A stretch of 34,875 nucleotides of DNA from Bacteroidota bacterium. Lineage in GTDB: Bacteria; Bacteroidota; Bacteroidia; Chitinophagales; Chitinophagaceae. The notes beneath the pieces were generated by a model. It was not told where the DNA came from, did not search any database, and saw only the letters and a program-made list of their open reading frames with translations. Below are positions 25,691-34,042 of the stretch, piece after piece. The translations under genes were made by a program, and so were the position numbers. Numbering within the stretch: position 1 is the first letter of the stretch; every line of letters begins with the position of its first letter. The stretch covers positions 1,751-36,625 of the forward strand of contig VBAU01000032.1 of the NCBI GenBank assembly GCA_005883855.1, given 5' to 3'.

Positions 25691-27028
25691 TCAATTATCT
25701 ACCTCGCGAACCAATGGGCGATTATCGCTCGGGTCTCTTTTTTCGTACTCAATTTGGAACCGTGAAAGTTGGGGTGGATAACGGCGATTACGCCTTAACT
25801 CATATTGATATACCGTCTGTCCCAACTGGTAAAGGAATGGATAACCGATAGTGTCGTAATCATACTTATTATCATTAAGTATCCCGTCGCTATTCACATA
25901 AACCGTTGCCGTCAACATAAATTCCACCTTGTTGGCAAAGTCTGCGACATATGAAACGTCGGTGAGGAAACCATATGCCCACCCCACTTTATTGAAAACA
26001 CGAACGCCCGGGGGCATCTGGTGGGAACCATACTTGAAAAAAAATTTTACGTAGCTGTCGTAATATTTACTGCTGTCGTATTTAGGATAATTGGTCTCTG
26101 AAGGAAATTGAGATAGGTATTGATACAAAAAATTGTAATCATCTTTTGTAAAGTCAAATCGCTGGCCCTTAGAAACCGATTCCGGAAATAAAACCGATTG
26201 TAGCAACTGCTGCAAATCTTCGATTGACAGATTGTTGGCATAAGTAAAATCGATTGGTTCATTAACCAGCCTGTCGTTACTATCAAAATGAGCCTTGCCG
26301 ATTTTAACTTCATGAGGGAAATAAAACGAATCGGGATTGTAAGCGGCAGGTTGAAGATAGATCAGCCGGCTATCGTCCCCGATAAATCTTATTGGATTTG
26401 TGTGACGGTTTTGTTCCGGGGTGAATCCCATAAATTGCCGGGTGATGCGCATGTCGGTATAGCCTTTCTCGCGTAAAGACCGGTTGATCGTTTGTTGCCC
26501 AACAAACTGGTACATGCGGTTGTAGGCATCGTTATCGCTAACTAGCAACGCTTTTTTAATAAAATGCGCGATGGAAGGGAGGCGGTTTTGGCAGGTGCTG
26601 TCCGAATGCAATTTGACTTGTTTCTCATAACTGCTGTCAAATTGCATTGCGGAGAACTTTGTCACACCATCAATACGCATTTTGTTCAATTTTTCCAAAG
26701 ACAAAAATGCCAAAGGCAGCTTTACCGTCGAGGCAGGGTTAAAGTACAAGTCAGGATCGTAATTGAAGTAGTAATTCTTAAAGGATGGCGTATTGCGCTT
26801 ATCCCTGTTTATTTGCGTGTAAATAATCTGAAGGCGATAGGTTTGAGGATCGCGCAGCACCTGCTGAAAAATTTCATTTTTATTATTCGCGAGAATGGTC
26901 ATCAAAAAACTATCGGTTCTGGGCTGAGCAATTAATCTTGCAGAGAGAACAAGAAAAATAATCAACAACGGAAGCCAGTTCGGGCTATTAATGATTTGGG
27001 GTGAATAATGCTTGTGTTTGCGGTTCAT
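25691..27028 (-). CDS. Serine hydrolase of the class A beta-lactamase/PBP-like family
   Basis: A 445-residue protein with one N-terminal hydrophobic segment (about 18-35) followed by a possible signal cleavage, so it is periplasmic or anchored. The three active-site motifs of penicillin-recognising enzymes are present: S100-x-x-K103 (STVK), S164-D165-N166 and K347-V348-G349. The spacing from SDN to KVG is 183 residues against about 100 in ordinary class A enzymes, so about 80 extra residues lie between them. No E-x-x-L-N omega-loop glutamate is evident, which argues against a true beta-lactamase. A hydrolase acting on peptidoglycan or another amide is possible. Substrate is unknown. Confidence 0.85.
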   Translation of the reverse strand: MNRKHKHYSPQIINSPNWLPLLIIFLVLSARLIAQPRTDSFLMTILANNKNEIFQQVLRDPQTYRLQIIYTQINRDKRNTPSFKNYYFNYDPDLYFNPASTVKLPLAFLSLEKLNKMRIDGVTKFSAMQFDSSYEKQVKLHSDSTCQNRLPSIAHFIKKALLVSDNDAYNRMYQFVGQQTINRSLREKGYTDMRITRQFMGFTPEQNRHTNPIRFIGDDSRLIYLQPAAYNPDSFYFPHEVKIGKAHFDSNDRLVNEPIDFTYANNLSIEDLQQLLQSVLFPESVSKGQRFDFTKDDYNFLYQYLSQFPSETNYPKYDSSKYYDSYVKFFFKYGSHQMPPGVRVFNKVGWAYGFLTDVSYVADFANKVEFMLTATVYVNSDGILNDNKYDYDTIGYPFLYQLGQTVYQYELRRNRRYPPQLSRFQIEYEKRDPSDNRPLVREVDN

Positions 27029-27041
27029 TCACTCAAAGAAA

Positions 27042-27195
27042 TAAAAAATGCCCAACATGGAGAAAATTGAGCATGTCTATTCATATGGAATTTTTTACCT
27101 GCTTTGATTGACTAATTGTGCCTGCGTGCACTTGTGCGTACAGCTTCGTTTGCGGGCTCGGAACGCTCCTCAGGTCCTTTTGTCCGAGCCTTTTA
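27042..27195 (-). ncRNA. Candidate small RNA or long leader between two terminators
   Basis: On the minus strand, after the terminator of the LolA-like gene, comes a GGCTCGGA/TCCGAGCC stem (27190-27183 with 27162-27155), a G+C-rich stretch, then an A+T-rich stretch ending in a good terminator (27074-27048). It carries no clear reading frame and no recognised RNA family. It may be an independent RNA or an attenuated leader of the serine hydrolase gene, whose ATG is 20 bases past the terminator. Confidence 0.3.
27048..27074 (-). terminator. Terminator just upstream of the serine hydrolase gene
   Basis: ATGCTCAA pairs with TTGGGCAT (one G-U pair) over an 11-base loop and is followed by six T on the minus strand. 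It lies only about 20 bases upstream of the ATG at 27028. Confidence 0.7.
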
Positions 27196-27206
27196 CCGAA
27201 ACAAAA

Positions 27207-27226
27207 ATCCCGTTGAGCGGCGGGAT
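27207..27226 (-). terminator. Terminator of the LolA-like gene
   Basis: Six-base stem ATCCCG/CGGGAT with an eight-base loop, then TTTTTGTTT on the minus strand. It lies four bases beyond the TAA stop. Confidence 0.8.
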
Positions 27227-27230
27227 ACTT

Positions 27231-27938
27231 TTACTGCTTGTCGAAAATCTTTTCATCTACCGGGACATTCAATTCGACCTTATCGAAATGAATTTCCTGG
27301 AAGGTTTGTCCACCTGATTTCTGTACAATGGCCGTGTTAAACTTAACCCCTCCAAACTCTTTTGGATCATTCAAATATGTTTCGATTTCCATGTCCTGGC
27401 CCATCAGGTTTCTCTTTCCAACCACCTTGACTGCCATGAAACTGGTTGCGTCGACATAGTAAGTGGTTTCCTTGTTGTCGGCTTCAGTAAGCTTGATCTT
27501 ATAAGCCTTCGCACCGCTAACATCTTCCTGGCCTTGCAGCTCAACTTTACATCCGCGGGCTTTATAATCCATCAATTGGCTGGCTAAAGAACTTTGTGTT
27601 TTCATATCACTTAGTTCCGGGGCCGTAGCGTCTGTCGCCGTTGCGGCACCTGCAAAAGGATTAATCTTCCAGCCTTTCCCGTCTTTGTATGAAGTTGTAA
27701 CCGACTGACCCATGACCTCGACGTCCGATCTCATTGCTTTCCCATTGATGATCTGAATGGTGACCGGGAGGTCCATGCCCTGCGCTGAAACCGTACCGCT
27801 CATCTTAGCGGTCTTTACCTTATTAAAGTTGTCAAGTCCACCCATCGCCTTCGCATATTTTTGAATGACTTCATCCGCGGTTTGTGCCTGCGTCGACAAA
27901 GACACGAAAGCCAGCAAACCAAAAAATATTTTCTTCAT
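27231..27938 (-). CDS. LolA-like outer membrane lipoprotein-sorting superfamily protein
   Basis: 235 residues from the ATG at 27938; a TTG two codons upstream is also in frame. A signal peptide (MKKIFFGLLAFVSLSTQA, cleavage about residue 18-19) sends it to the periplasm. The family pattern TADEVIQKYAKAMGGLDNFNKVKTAKMSG opens the mature part, followed by repeated beta strands (VTIQIINGKAMRSDVEVMG, then TTYYVDATSFMAVKV and EIETYLNDPKEFGGVKF). The fold is the half-barrel of LolA/LolB that holds acyl chains, but real LolA is a different gene; these Bacteroidota proteins are of unknown cargo. Monocistronic, with a TACTTTCG box (27967-27960) about 22 bases upstream. Confidence 0.82.
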   Translation of the reverse strand: MKKIFFGLLAFVSLSTQAQTADEVIQKYAKAMGGLDNFNKVKTAKMSGTVSAQGMDLPVTIQIINGKAMRSDVEVMGQSVTTSYKDGKGWKINPFAGAATATDATAPELSDMKTQSSLASQLMDYKARGCKVELQGQEDVSGAKAYKIKLTEADNKETTYYVDATSFMAVKVVGKRNLMGQDMEIETYLNDPKEFGGVKFNTAIVQKSGGQTFQEIHFDKVELNVPVDEKIFDKQ

Positions 27939-28009
27939 GATCAAATGTTTTTTAGAAGGCGAAAGTAGGAAGTTTTGTCAACGATTTGGACGATTTGTGT
28001 AAGCGAAAA

Positions 28010-28032
28010 AGCCATTCAAGTGATGAATGGCT
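28010..28032 (-). terminator. Terminator of gdhA
   Basis: Eight-base perfect stem AGCCATTC/GAATGGCT with a seven-base loop, then five T on the minus strand. It lies 26 bases past the stop. Confidence 0.85.
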
Positions 28033-28057
28033 CGTATTAAATTTTGCATACATAGGC

Positions 28058-29476
28058 TTAAGGGAATATTCCCAACTCTGCATAACTGGTTCCTACCTTA
28101 TTAATGGCCACAACGAATGCGGCCGTACGCATATCCGGAATTTGCGGATTGCTTTTCCATACCTCCACAATTTCACGAGTGGCTGTTATCATGGTTTCCT
28201 CAAGACCGCTATAAACGAGGTCCACCTCATCAGCGCCATGCATGATAAATTCTTTCTCTTCCAAATCTATTTTTTTACCACTCAGTGCCTCGATTTGACC
28301 AATGATATGAGCATTCATGTTTTCAGTAAACCTTTTTTCCATGCGTCCGTAACGAACATGGCTTAGATTTTTCAGCCATTCAAAATACGAAACCGTCACA
28401 CCTCCCGCATTTAAGTACATGTCCGGTACAACAAGTGTTCCTTTCTGGGCAAATATTTCATCCGCCTCCGGAGTTAAGGGCCCATTGGCTGCCTCGCCGA
28501 TTATTTTTGCTTTCACCTTTGGAGCATTTTCTTCATCAATAACGTTTTCGAGAGCCGCAGGAATCAGGATTTCACAATCCATTTCCAAAGCATCCGCGTT
28601 TTTCGCAAAATTTTTAGCGCCCGGGAAATTCAGGATAGTACCTGTCTTTCTACGATTTTGAAAAACATCGTCAACGTCCAACCCTTCCTCATTATAAATC
28701 GCTCCCTCGTATTCGGCAAGACCAATGATTTTGGCTCCGGCATCCTGGAAGAATTTCGCCGTATGGTACCCCACATTTCCCAAGCCCTGCACAACTACGC
28801 GTTTCCCTTCAACGCCCACGCTTACTCCAACTTTCTTCATAACGTCGGGCATGCAGCAAACTTGCCTCAATCCAAAAAATACCCCAAGACCTGTAGCCTC
28901 CCGCCGACCACGAACACCTCCCTGGGTCACGGGCTTACCCGTTACACAACCTGCGGCATCAATTTCGCCCGGGCGTAAGCTTGAGTAGGTGTCCAGAATC
29001 CAGGACATCTCTCGCTCACCGGTCCCATAGTCAGGGGCTGGCACATCTGTACCCGGACCAATAAAATTCTTCTTTATCAATTCTGCTGTGTAGCGTCGAG
29101 TGATTTTTTCCAACTCGTAAGCAGAATATTTTTTAGGATCAACTTTGATTCCACCCTTGCCACCGCCAAACGGAACGTTCACAATGGCGCACTTGTAAGT
29201 CATCAACGCGGCGAGGGCCATTACCTCATCCTGGTTTACTTCAGCTGCAAACCGAATCCCTCCCTTGCACGGAGTTTTGTGTTGCGAATGCTGGACCCGG
29301 TACGCTTCTATCACTTCAATTCTTCCATCATCCATTTTTACCGGGAACTTCATTTGATACACGGCGTTGCATTCCTTGATTTGTTCCAATACTCCAGGGT
29401 CCCACTTTGTAAAAGCCGCGGCTTTATCAAAGGCTTTATTTACGTTTTCAAAAAAACTATAGTGCTTCTCTGACAT
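28058..29476 (-). CDS. gdhA: Glutamate dehydrogenase (Glu/Leu/Phe/Val family)
   Basis: A 472-residue cytosolic enzyme that interconverts glutamate with 2-oxoglutarate and ammonia. The N-terminal domain contains TPCKGGIRFAAEV (68-80), K95 in LMTYKCAIVNVPFGGGKGG and K107 in the glycine-rich substrate loop; the catalytic D149 lies in APDYGTG. The nucleotide-binding domain has VVVQGLGNVG (227-236) and an acidic residue after the next strand (LAEYEGA). VVPDMYLNAGGVTVSYFEW is the C-terminal signature. The length is a little above the roughly 420 of the small hexameric class. It is 104 bases downstream of ccmD on the same strand. The short separation leaves room for its own promoter, and it ends in a strong terminator. 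Confidence 0.95.
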   Translation of the reverse strand: MSEKHYSFFENVNKAFDKAAAFTKWDPGVLEQIKECNAVYQMKFPVKMDDGRIEVIEAYRVQHSQHKTPCKGGIRFAAEVNQDEVMALAALMTYKCAIVNVPFGGGKGGIKVDPKKYSAYELEKITRRYTAELIKKNFIGPGTDVPAPDYGTGEREMSWILDTYSSLRPGEIDAAGCVTGKPVTQGGVRGRREATGLGVFFGLRQVCCMPDVMKKVGVSVGVEGKRVVVQGLGNVGYHTAKFFQDAGAKIIGLAEYEGAIYNEEGLDVDDVFQNRRKTGTILNFPGAKNFAKNADALEMDCEILIPAALENVIDEENAPKVKAKIIGEAANGPLTPEADEIFAQKGTLVVPDMYLNAGGVTVSYFEWLKNLSHVRYGRMEKRFTENMNAHIIGQIEALSGKKIDLEEKEFIMHGADEVDLVYSGLEETMITATREIVEVWKSNPQIPDMRTAAFVVAINKVGTSYAELGIFP

Positions 29477-29580
29477 GAGTTACTTTTTATATGGTTTCTT
29501 GATTAATGACTTTGGGGGGTTCATAAGAGGCCTCACGAAAGACATATACTTGAGTTTTGTAAAATGTTTGATATTTCACT

Positions 29581-29808
29581 TTATTTGCTTTCCTTATCGC
29601 TTTCCATTCTGCTGATCTTTCTGTCGAGTCGTATCAAATAAAGTATGAGTCCAAGTAAAATGACTACGACCACTGCCACAACCACATAAATTCTTCCATT
29701 ACTGCGCATCGTATCTGCCATATCAGCTTTTTCCTCCTGCTGGGCATAGATTAATGCGCTCGACAACAAGGAGGTTACAAACAGCAACAACGTTTTTATA
29801 ATTCTCAT
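29581..29808 (-). CDS. ccmD: CcmD-family cytochrome c maturation protein
   Basis: 75 residues from the ATG at 29808; a longer frame upstream would read through the end of ccmC. A signal peptide-like segment (MRIIKTLLLFVTSLLSSALIYAQ) is followed by a short acidic stretch and one transmembrane helix (about 38-57, IYVVVAVVVVILLGLILYLI), then a charged tail (RLDRKISRMESDKESK). This is the Bacteroidota form of CcmD, which stabilises CcmC-CcmE during heme export. Its ATG overlaps the ccmC stop as ATGA (29805-29808), so the two are translationally coupled. The identification rests on position plus shape, since sequence is weakly conserved. Confidence 0.78.
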   Translation of the reverse strand: MRIIKTLLLFVTSLLSSALIYAQQEEKADMADTMRSNGRIYVVVAVVVVILLGLILYLIRLDRKISRMESDKESK

Positions 29809-30464
29809 TGCAGCAGGCTTTTTTCTTTGAGCAGGTTCAATCGAATTTTTAGAGACGTGATCCACACACCCAACAACGACCAGCCGATGACGGCCGGGTA
29901 AAATACAAGCCGCATGCGATTATCGATGTCGTTTGTATCCCTGGGCAATAATCTTGGAATGATCCAAATGGTGGGAAACAAAAGGGCGTAAGCAAATATG
30001 TTATACACGGCTGTTATCCTCGCTCGTTTATCCATGTCTGAAATTGAATCGCGAAGCACCATGTATGCAAAATAAATCAGCAGTGCAATCGCAGCGCCGA
30101 TAAGTTTTGGCTCTCGAGCGACTGCATTGAAGGATTGAAATGAGTTGTTATTCGGATCTGCCCATGTATAGCTCATCCAAATTGCCCCTGTCGCGTAGCC
30201 CAGTACACCAAACACGATTCCCACTGTCGCATACTGACGGCTATAAATGTCATCTGCCAGATTATTCGTTCGCAAATATCTGACAGCATACACAACCGAC
30301 ACCGTGAAAAGAATCATCATGCAGAACCACATACAAACGTGGAAATAAAGATTGCGAATTGTTTCTGATAAGGCTGGTAACCGGGGAACATCCATCAAAA
30401 AACCAGCTATGAAAGTGTAGACCAGTAAAACCGCACATAATATTTTCCACCAGGATTTACGCAT
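29805..30464 (-). CDS. ccmC: Heme exporter/cytochrome c biogenesis protein CcmC (CcsA family)
   Basis: 219 residues from the ATG at 30464. The start is fixed by the promoter: a TATTTTTG box at 30533-30526 lies downstream of the alternative start at 30605, so that longer form cannot be transcribed from it. Six hydrophobic segments are present. Histidine H42 (YFHVCMWFCMM) and the W-x4-W-A-D motif (WMSYTWADPNNN, about 96-107) are the heme-handling marks of the CcmC family, with a second region around RLLPRDTND. It inserts heme for c-type cytochrome assembly. It is followed in operon by ccmD. The role in delivery of heme to CcmE is family knowledge; no CcmE is in the window. Confidence 0.9.
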   Translation of the reverse strand: MRKSWWKILCAVLLVYTFIAGFLMDVPRLPALSETIRNLYFHVCMWFCMMILFTVSVVYAVRYLRTNNLADDIYSRQYATVGIVFGVLGYATGAIWMSYTWADPNNNSFQSFNAVAREPKLIGAAIALLIYFAYMVLRDSISDMDKRARITAVYNIFAYALLFPTIWIIPRLLPRDTNDIDNRMRLVFYPAVIGWSLLGVWITSLKIRLNLLKEKSLLQ

Positions 30465-30525
30465 ACGTGTTGAGCATCCACAGGAGTCTTGTTGACGAGG
30501 AGCAATCGTTTTTAAAAAAGCGGAG

Positions 30526-30556
30526 CAAAAATAAGGAGGATTGAATAATGAACAAG
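30526..30556 (-). promoter_or_regulatory. Promoter of ccmC-ccmD
   Basis: On the minus strand CTTG (30556-30553) is 19 bases upstream of a perfect TATTTTTG box (30533-30526). The box is 62 bases before the ccmC ATG. It separates ccmCD from ccmB-tdk. Confidence 0.65.
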
Positions 30557-30628
30557 GATTATTGAATAAGGAATAAAGAACTGTGGGGCCATTCTTCGTT
30601 GACATTCCCTTTCATTATTCATTATCCT

Positions 30629-31285
30629 TCAGTCTTTCCACAAAAAAGGAAAAAGGATAACAGCAAGAAGAATCACCATAGCATCGAGCGCGACCAATAG
30701 CAAAACTGTTGTTACAGGAACACGCATTGTTTCGTTAAATGCTGCATTTGACAAGCGCATTAGAAGAAGTAACTGCGGAATGATAATGGGAAAACCGAGG
30801 ATAGCCATGATCGCGGCATTTTGTTGCGCCTTGGCAGCAATGGCGGCCAAAAAAGTAAAGACAAGGCTCAGGCTCCATCCTCCCAGCAAAACAAGCCCGA
30901 TAAAAACGCCGGCCTTCTCTATAGGACTGCCGAGAAACAAACTGAATAGCGCCAGGCTGAGTAAACTCATCAGCAGCATGAGCAGAGAATTAAACATCAG
31001 CTTGGCTAAAACAAAATCCCTTGGTCCGGCAATAGAATAAAAATACAGCATCCGGCCCCGGCTTTCCTGCAGAAAACTTTTAGCAACTGCGTTGATAGAT
31101 ATAAAAAGTTGTATCACCCAAAACAATCCGTTCCAGACATTGCTTTCAGGTGTCTCAAGCGCCATATACAATACAAAAATCGTAGCGGCAATATATAACA
31201 AGACACCATAAAAACTGTATTGCTGCCGGATCTCTAGCAATAGGTCCTTTTTGAAAAGGGTAAATATGTGTCGGAGAGATTTCAA
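30629..31285 (-). CDS. ccmB: Heme exporter protein CcmB
   Basis: A 218-residue inner-membrane protein, part of the CcmAB heme ABC exporter. About six hydrophobic segments follow a basic N-terminus (MKSLRHIFTLFKKDLLLEIRQQY), which is the family's start. ESRGRMLYFYSI-x-GPRDFVLAK, then GFPIIIPQLLLLMRLS, are CcmB motifs. The start codon is TTG, overlapping the tdk stop (TTGA at 31285-31282); the first in-frame ATG is 40 codons in and would remove helix 1. Coupling to tdk is therefore likely. No ccmA ATPase is next to it, so it must lie elsewhere. ccmC and ccmD follow 164 bases later with their own promoter. Confidence 0.9.
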   Translation of the reverse strand: MKSLRHIFTLFKKDLLLEIRQQYSFYGVLLYIAATIFVLYMALETPESNVWNGLFWVIQLFISINAVAKSFLQESRGRMLYFYSIAGPRDFVLAKLMFNSLLMLLMSLLSLALFSLFLGSPIEKAGVFIGLVLLGGWSLSLVFTFLAAIAAKAQQNAAIMAILGFPIIIPQLLLLMRLSNAAFNETMRVPVTTVLLLVALDAMVILLAVILFPFLWKD

Positions 31286-31854
31286 TTCATTGCCTGGTTA
31301 TAGCAAACACGGCACCGAGGTTCGTATACATCCAACTCCCCCAGCATTACCTGGTCGTCATTGGGTACTTTTCGATAAGAATAGTTAGCGATGTTACCAC
31401 ACTTTACGCATATGGCGTGCACCTTTGTCACGAAATCGGCCTTTGCCATAAGGCTCGGCATCGGACCGAAAGGGTTACCCAAATAATCCATATCAAGCCC
31501 GGCAACGATGACTCTGACTCCGCGCAATGCAAGTTCATCGCAAACGTTTGGCAACTCTTCATCAAAAAATTGGGCCTCATCAATACCTATCACATCCGCC
31601 CCCTGAGAAAGCAACAGGATTTTTTGAGAATTGTCAATTGGTGTTGATTGAATCGCATTAGTATCGTGAGAGATGATCTTTAGTTCATCATATCGAGTGT
31701 CCATAGCAGGCTTAAAGATTTCGACTTTCAGGTTGGCGATCTTCGCTCGTTTCAAACGGCGGATCAGCTCCTCGGTCTTCCCCGAGAACATAGAGCCACA
31801 GACCACTTCTATCCAGCCCCGGCGTTCGCCTGTTATGTGGGGTTCAATAAACAT
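31282..31854 (-). CDS. tdk: Thymidine kinase (type II)
   Basis: A 190-residue cytosolic enzyme that phosphorylates thymidine in the salvage pathway. P-loop GSMFSGKT is at 20-27, the DEAQFF Mg/catalytic segment at 92-97, and LDMDYLGNPFGPMPSLMAKAD is the lid/nucleoside region. The structural zinc ligands are C149, C152, C181 and C184. It is the first gene of a pair with ccmB, overlapping by four bases. No perfect -7 box was found in the 192-base gap upstream, which separates it from the divergent hypothetical gene at 32047. Confidence 0.96.
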   Translation of the reverse strand: MFIEPHITGERRGWIEVVCGSMFSGKTEELIRRLKRAKIANLKVEIFKPAMDTRYDELKIISHDTNAIQSTPIDNSQKILLLSQGADVIGIDEAQFFDEELPNVCDELALRGVRVIVAGLDMDYLGNPFGPMPSLMAKADFVTKVHAICVKCGNIANYSYRKVPNDDQVMLGELDVYEPRCRVCYNQAMN

Positions 31855-32046
31855 TGTTAAGATTGTTCAATAAGTTGTTCACAACGCCTTTATTGGCAAA
31901 CAGTTTGTAACTTTAAAGCGCTGATTCACCAATCATAAAAAGGATTAACTGGCAGGTTTTCCTAGAAAAAGTTTGTGTTTATTTTTTTTGTCTCCGGCAA
32001 TCCGTAAATCCTTCAAACCATCAGCAATTCAAAAATAATTAAATCA

Positions 32047-32742
32047 ATGGAACGAATCCAGATCCTAATCAGCAAGTTAAAAGAACAAGGCGAACAAAAT
32101 GCCAGCCCTTCACAAATGCTTGTAACGGTTCAGATGCTCCAAAATGAGCTATACCAGTTACAGGCGAGCGGCAACCATACCCTTGGCACTTCAAAAGTGG
32201 CTGTGATGCTTCCCAAAACAGTGAATATTTCGATTGCGCAAGGAGTTACAGAACGAACTTCTTCCAAAGTCGAAGATTATTCGATGGCTGCCGAAGAAGA
32301 AAATTCATTTCAAGTAAACAAAAACTCATCGCGCAAGCGGGAATCGTCAATGCTGTTTGATCCCCTGTTTGAAATCCCCACGCTGTCGCATCAACAAGGA
32401 GTCAAAGAGATAAATGAAATGGTGAGTATGCAAAGGGAATCGCTCAATGACAGGTTGAAACAGGAGCAAACCGAAGTGGTGGAAGTGCTAAAACATGAGC
32501 CAATAAAGGATCTTCGCAAGGCCATCGGAATTAATGATCGCTTCGTTTTCATCAATGAACTTTTCAGAGGTGACGAACCGATGTACGAGCGCAGCATAAA
32601 AACCATAAATAGCTTCCACATCTATCCCGAAGCGGAATATTGGATCAACAGGGAATTGGTTGTAAAACTGGGGTGGGACAAAGAGAGTGAGATCGTGCGA
32701 CATTTTTATCAGCTCGTCAAAAGGCGCTTCTCTTCGATGTAA
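32047..32742 (+). CDS. Conserved hypothetical protein next to waaA
   Basis: A 231-residue soluble protein with no signal peptide or transmembrane helix. The N-terminal third is helical with QML repeats (MLVTVQMLQNELYQLQ), the middle is low-complexity and polar (about 65-110), and the C-terminal part (about 150-231) is compact: KDLRKAIGINDRFVFINELFRGDEPMYERSIKTIN, followed by EYWINRELVVKLGW. This C-terminal module looks conserved; I have seen similar genes near kdtA in this phylum but cannot name the family. Its last 34 bases overlap the end of the convergent waaA gene. Function unknown; no catalytic pattern seen. Confidence 0.8.
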   Translation: MERIQILISKLKEQGEQNASPSQMLVTVQMLQNELYQLQASGNHTLGTSKVAVMLPKTVNISIAQGVTERTSSKVEDYSMAAEEENSFQVNKNSSRKRESSMLFDPLFEIPTLSHQQGVKEINEMVSMQRESLNDRLKQEQTEVVEVLKHEPIKDLRKAIGINDRFVFINELFRGDEPMYERSIKTINSFHIYPEAEYWINRELVVKLGWDKESEIVRHFYQLVKRRFSSM

Positions 32743-33989
32743 CTCAGAATTTTTTTTGTTGCACCAACATTTTCCTGGACATATTTTTTTGCAGCCAGGC
32801 ACCGGCGCCTGTAATCTTCTTCATCGTGGAGGAGTTTGACCACAACCTGATGCAACTCGTTTTCGTCAACAAAAGTTTTTGCCCCGGCACAGTCAACCAG
32901 ATCAATGGCCTCCTTGTACTTTTTGTAATGGTATCCAAACACAACAGGCTTTCCATACACCGCCGCTTCCAATACGTTGTGTACTCCATCTTTGGTAAAT
33001 CCTCCACCGACATATGCGATATAGGCGTACTTGTACAAGCGTGAAAGCATTCCAATATTGTCAATGATAAGAATGTTGCTTGATGATTTCACGCGGGAAT
33101 CATTCGAACCGGTTCGTTGGTCAGCAACCAGGCTCGAAAACTTCGTTGATGTTGGAAAAAGCTTTTCAAGATATCCCAGGTGCACCGCATCGATTTCGTG
33201 GGGAGCGATGATCAGCTTTAGATTTGACTCATTCAATTTGACTAAAACTTTTTGTAAAACTTCTTCATCCTCCTTCCATGTGCTACCGGCCACAATACAT
33301 TTGTCGTTGCCTGCAAACTCTTCAACAATGGCAATAGGCTCAAACTTAGCTGCAATCTCCGCTACCCGGTCAAATCTCGTATCGCCAGCAACGCTGCAAT
33401 CTTGGATATTTATTGTATTCAATAATCTTTTCGATTGCTCGTTCTGCACAAAGATGTACGTGAAGCAACGCAGCATCTTTCGTTGCAAATCCCCGTACGA
33501 TTTAAAAAAGGATTGACCTGTCCTGAACACAGCTGAGATCAGAAGACAATTGATCTTTCTGTTTTTAATTTCATCTAAATAATAATACCAGTAATCATAT
33601 TTGATGAAAATGACAATGCAGGGATTGACTAAGCTTAAGAATTTTCGCGCATTTTTCCGGGAATCCATGGGTAGGTAAAAAACATAATCGACTCCGGTAT
33701 AACTTTTTTTTACCTCGTAGCCTGAGGGTGAAAAAAAAGTGACCATCACTTTCAGATTAGGAAATAGCGCTTTGATTTTCTCAATTACTGGCTGCCCTTG
33801 TTCGAACTCCCCTAGAGAAGAACAATGGATCCAGATAGTTTGTGATCCCGAATCGATGGCAGATTGAATATTATCAAAGATTCTTTGTCTTCCTCTCAAC
33901 CATTTTCTGGCTTTGACATCCCAAATGGACGCAACCCTAACGCCAGCAACATACAACCATAGAAAAATATTGTAAAAAAAAACAGTCAA
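32709..33989 (-). CDS. waaA: 3-deoxy-D-manno-octulosonic acid (Kdo) transferase
   Basis: A 426-residue inner-membrane-associated glycosyltransferase (GT30) that adds Kdo to lipid A precursor. The start is TTG at 33989, chosen because the protein then begins with the usual MTVFFYNIFLWLYVAGVRVAS membrane anchor (about 3-20) and a TACTTTTG box lies 15 bases upstream; no in-frame ATG exists nearer. HCSSLGEFEQGQPV contains the putative catalytic E61. A second domain carries VAGSTWKEDEEV and IAPHEIDAVHL, then AYVGGGFTKDGVHNVLEAAVYGKPVVFG (CMP-Kdo binding). Gives evidence for LPS in this organism. The 3' end overlaps the convergent hypothetical gene by 34 bases. Confidence 0.95.
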   Translation of the reverse strand: MTVFFYNIFLWLYVAGVRVASIWDVKARKWLRGRQRIFDNIQSAIDSGSQTIWIHCSSLGEFEQGQPVIEKIKALFPNLKVMVTFFSPSGYEVKKSYTGVDYVFYLPMDSRKNARKFLSLVNPCIVIFIKYDYWYYYLDEIKNRKINCLLISAVFRTGQSFFKSYGDLQRKMLRCFTYIFVQNEQSKRLLNTINIQDCSVAGDTRFDRVAEIAAKFEPIAIVEEFAGNDKCIVAGSTWKEDEEVLQKVLVKLNESNLKLIIAPHEIDAVHLGYLEKLFPTSTKFSSLVADQRTGSNDSRVKSSSNILIIDNIGMLSRLYKYAYIAYVGGGFTKDGVHNVLEAAVYGKPVVFGYHYKKYKEAIDLVDCAGAKTFVDENELHQVVVKLLHDEEDYRRRCLAAKKYVQENVGATKKILSYIEEKRLLTS

Positions 33990-34003
33990 ACTTTCGCTTT
34001 GAA

Positions 34004-34011
34004 CAAAAGTA
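34004..34011 (-). promoter_or_regulatory. Promoter -7 box of waaA
   Basis: TACTTTTG on the minus strand is a perfect TAnnTTTG box, 14 bases upstream of the TTG start. The -33 element is unclear. Confidence 0.45.
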
Positions 34012-34042
34012 AAAGCAATCGAATAACCTACCTATATTTTAT

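Noticed and set aside
30465..30605. Longer N-terminus for CcmC
   Set aside because: The extra residues are not family-like and the promoter box lies inside the extension.
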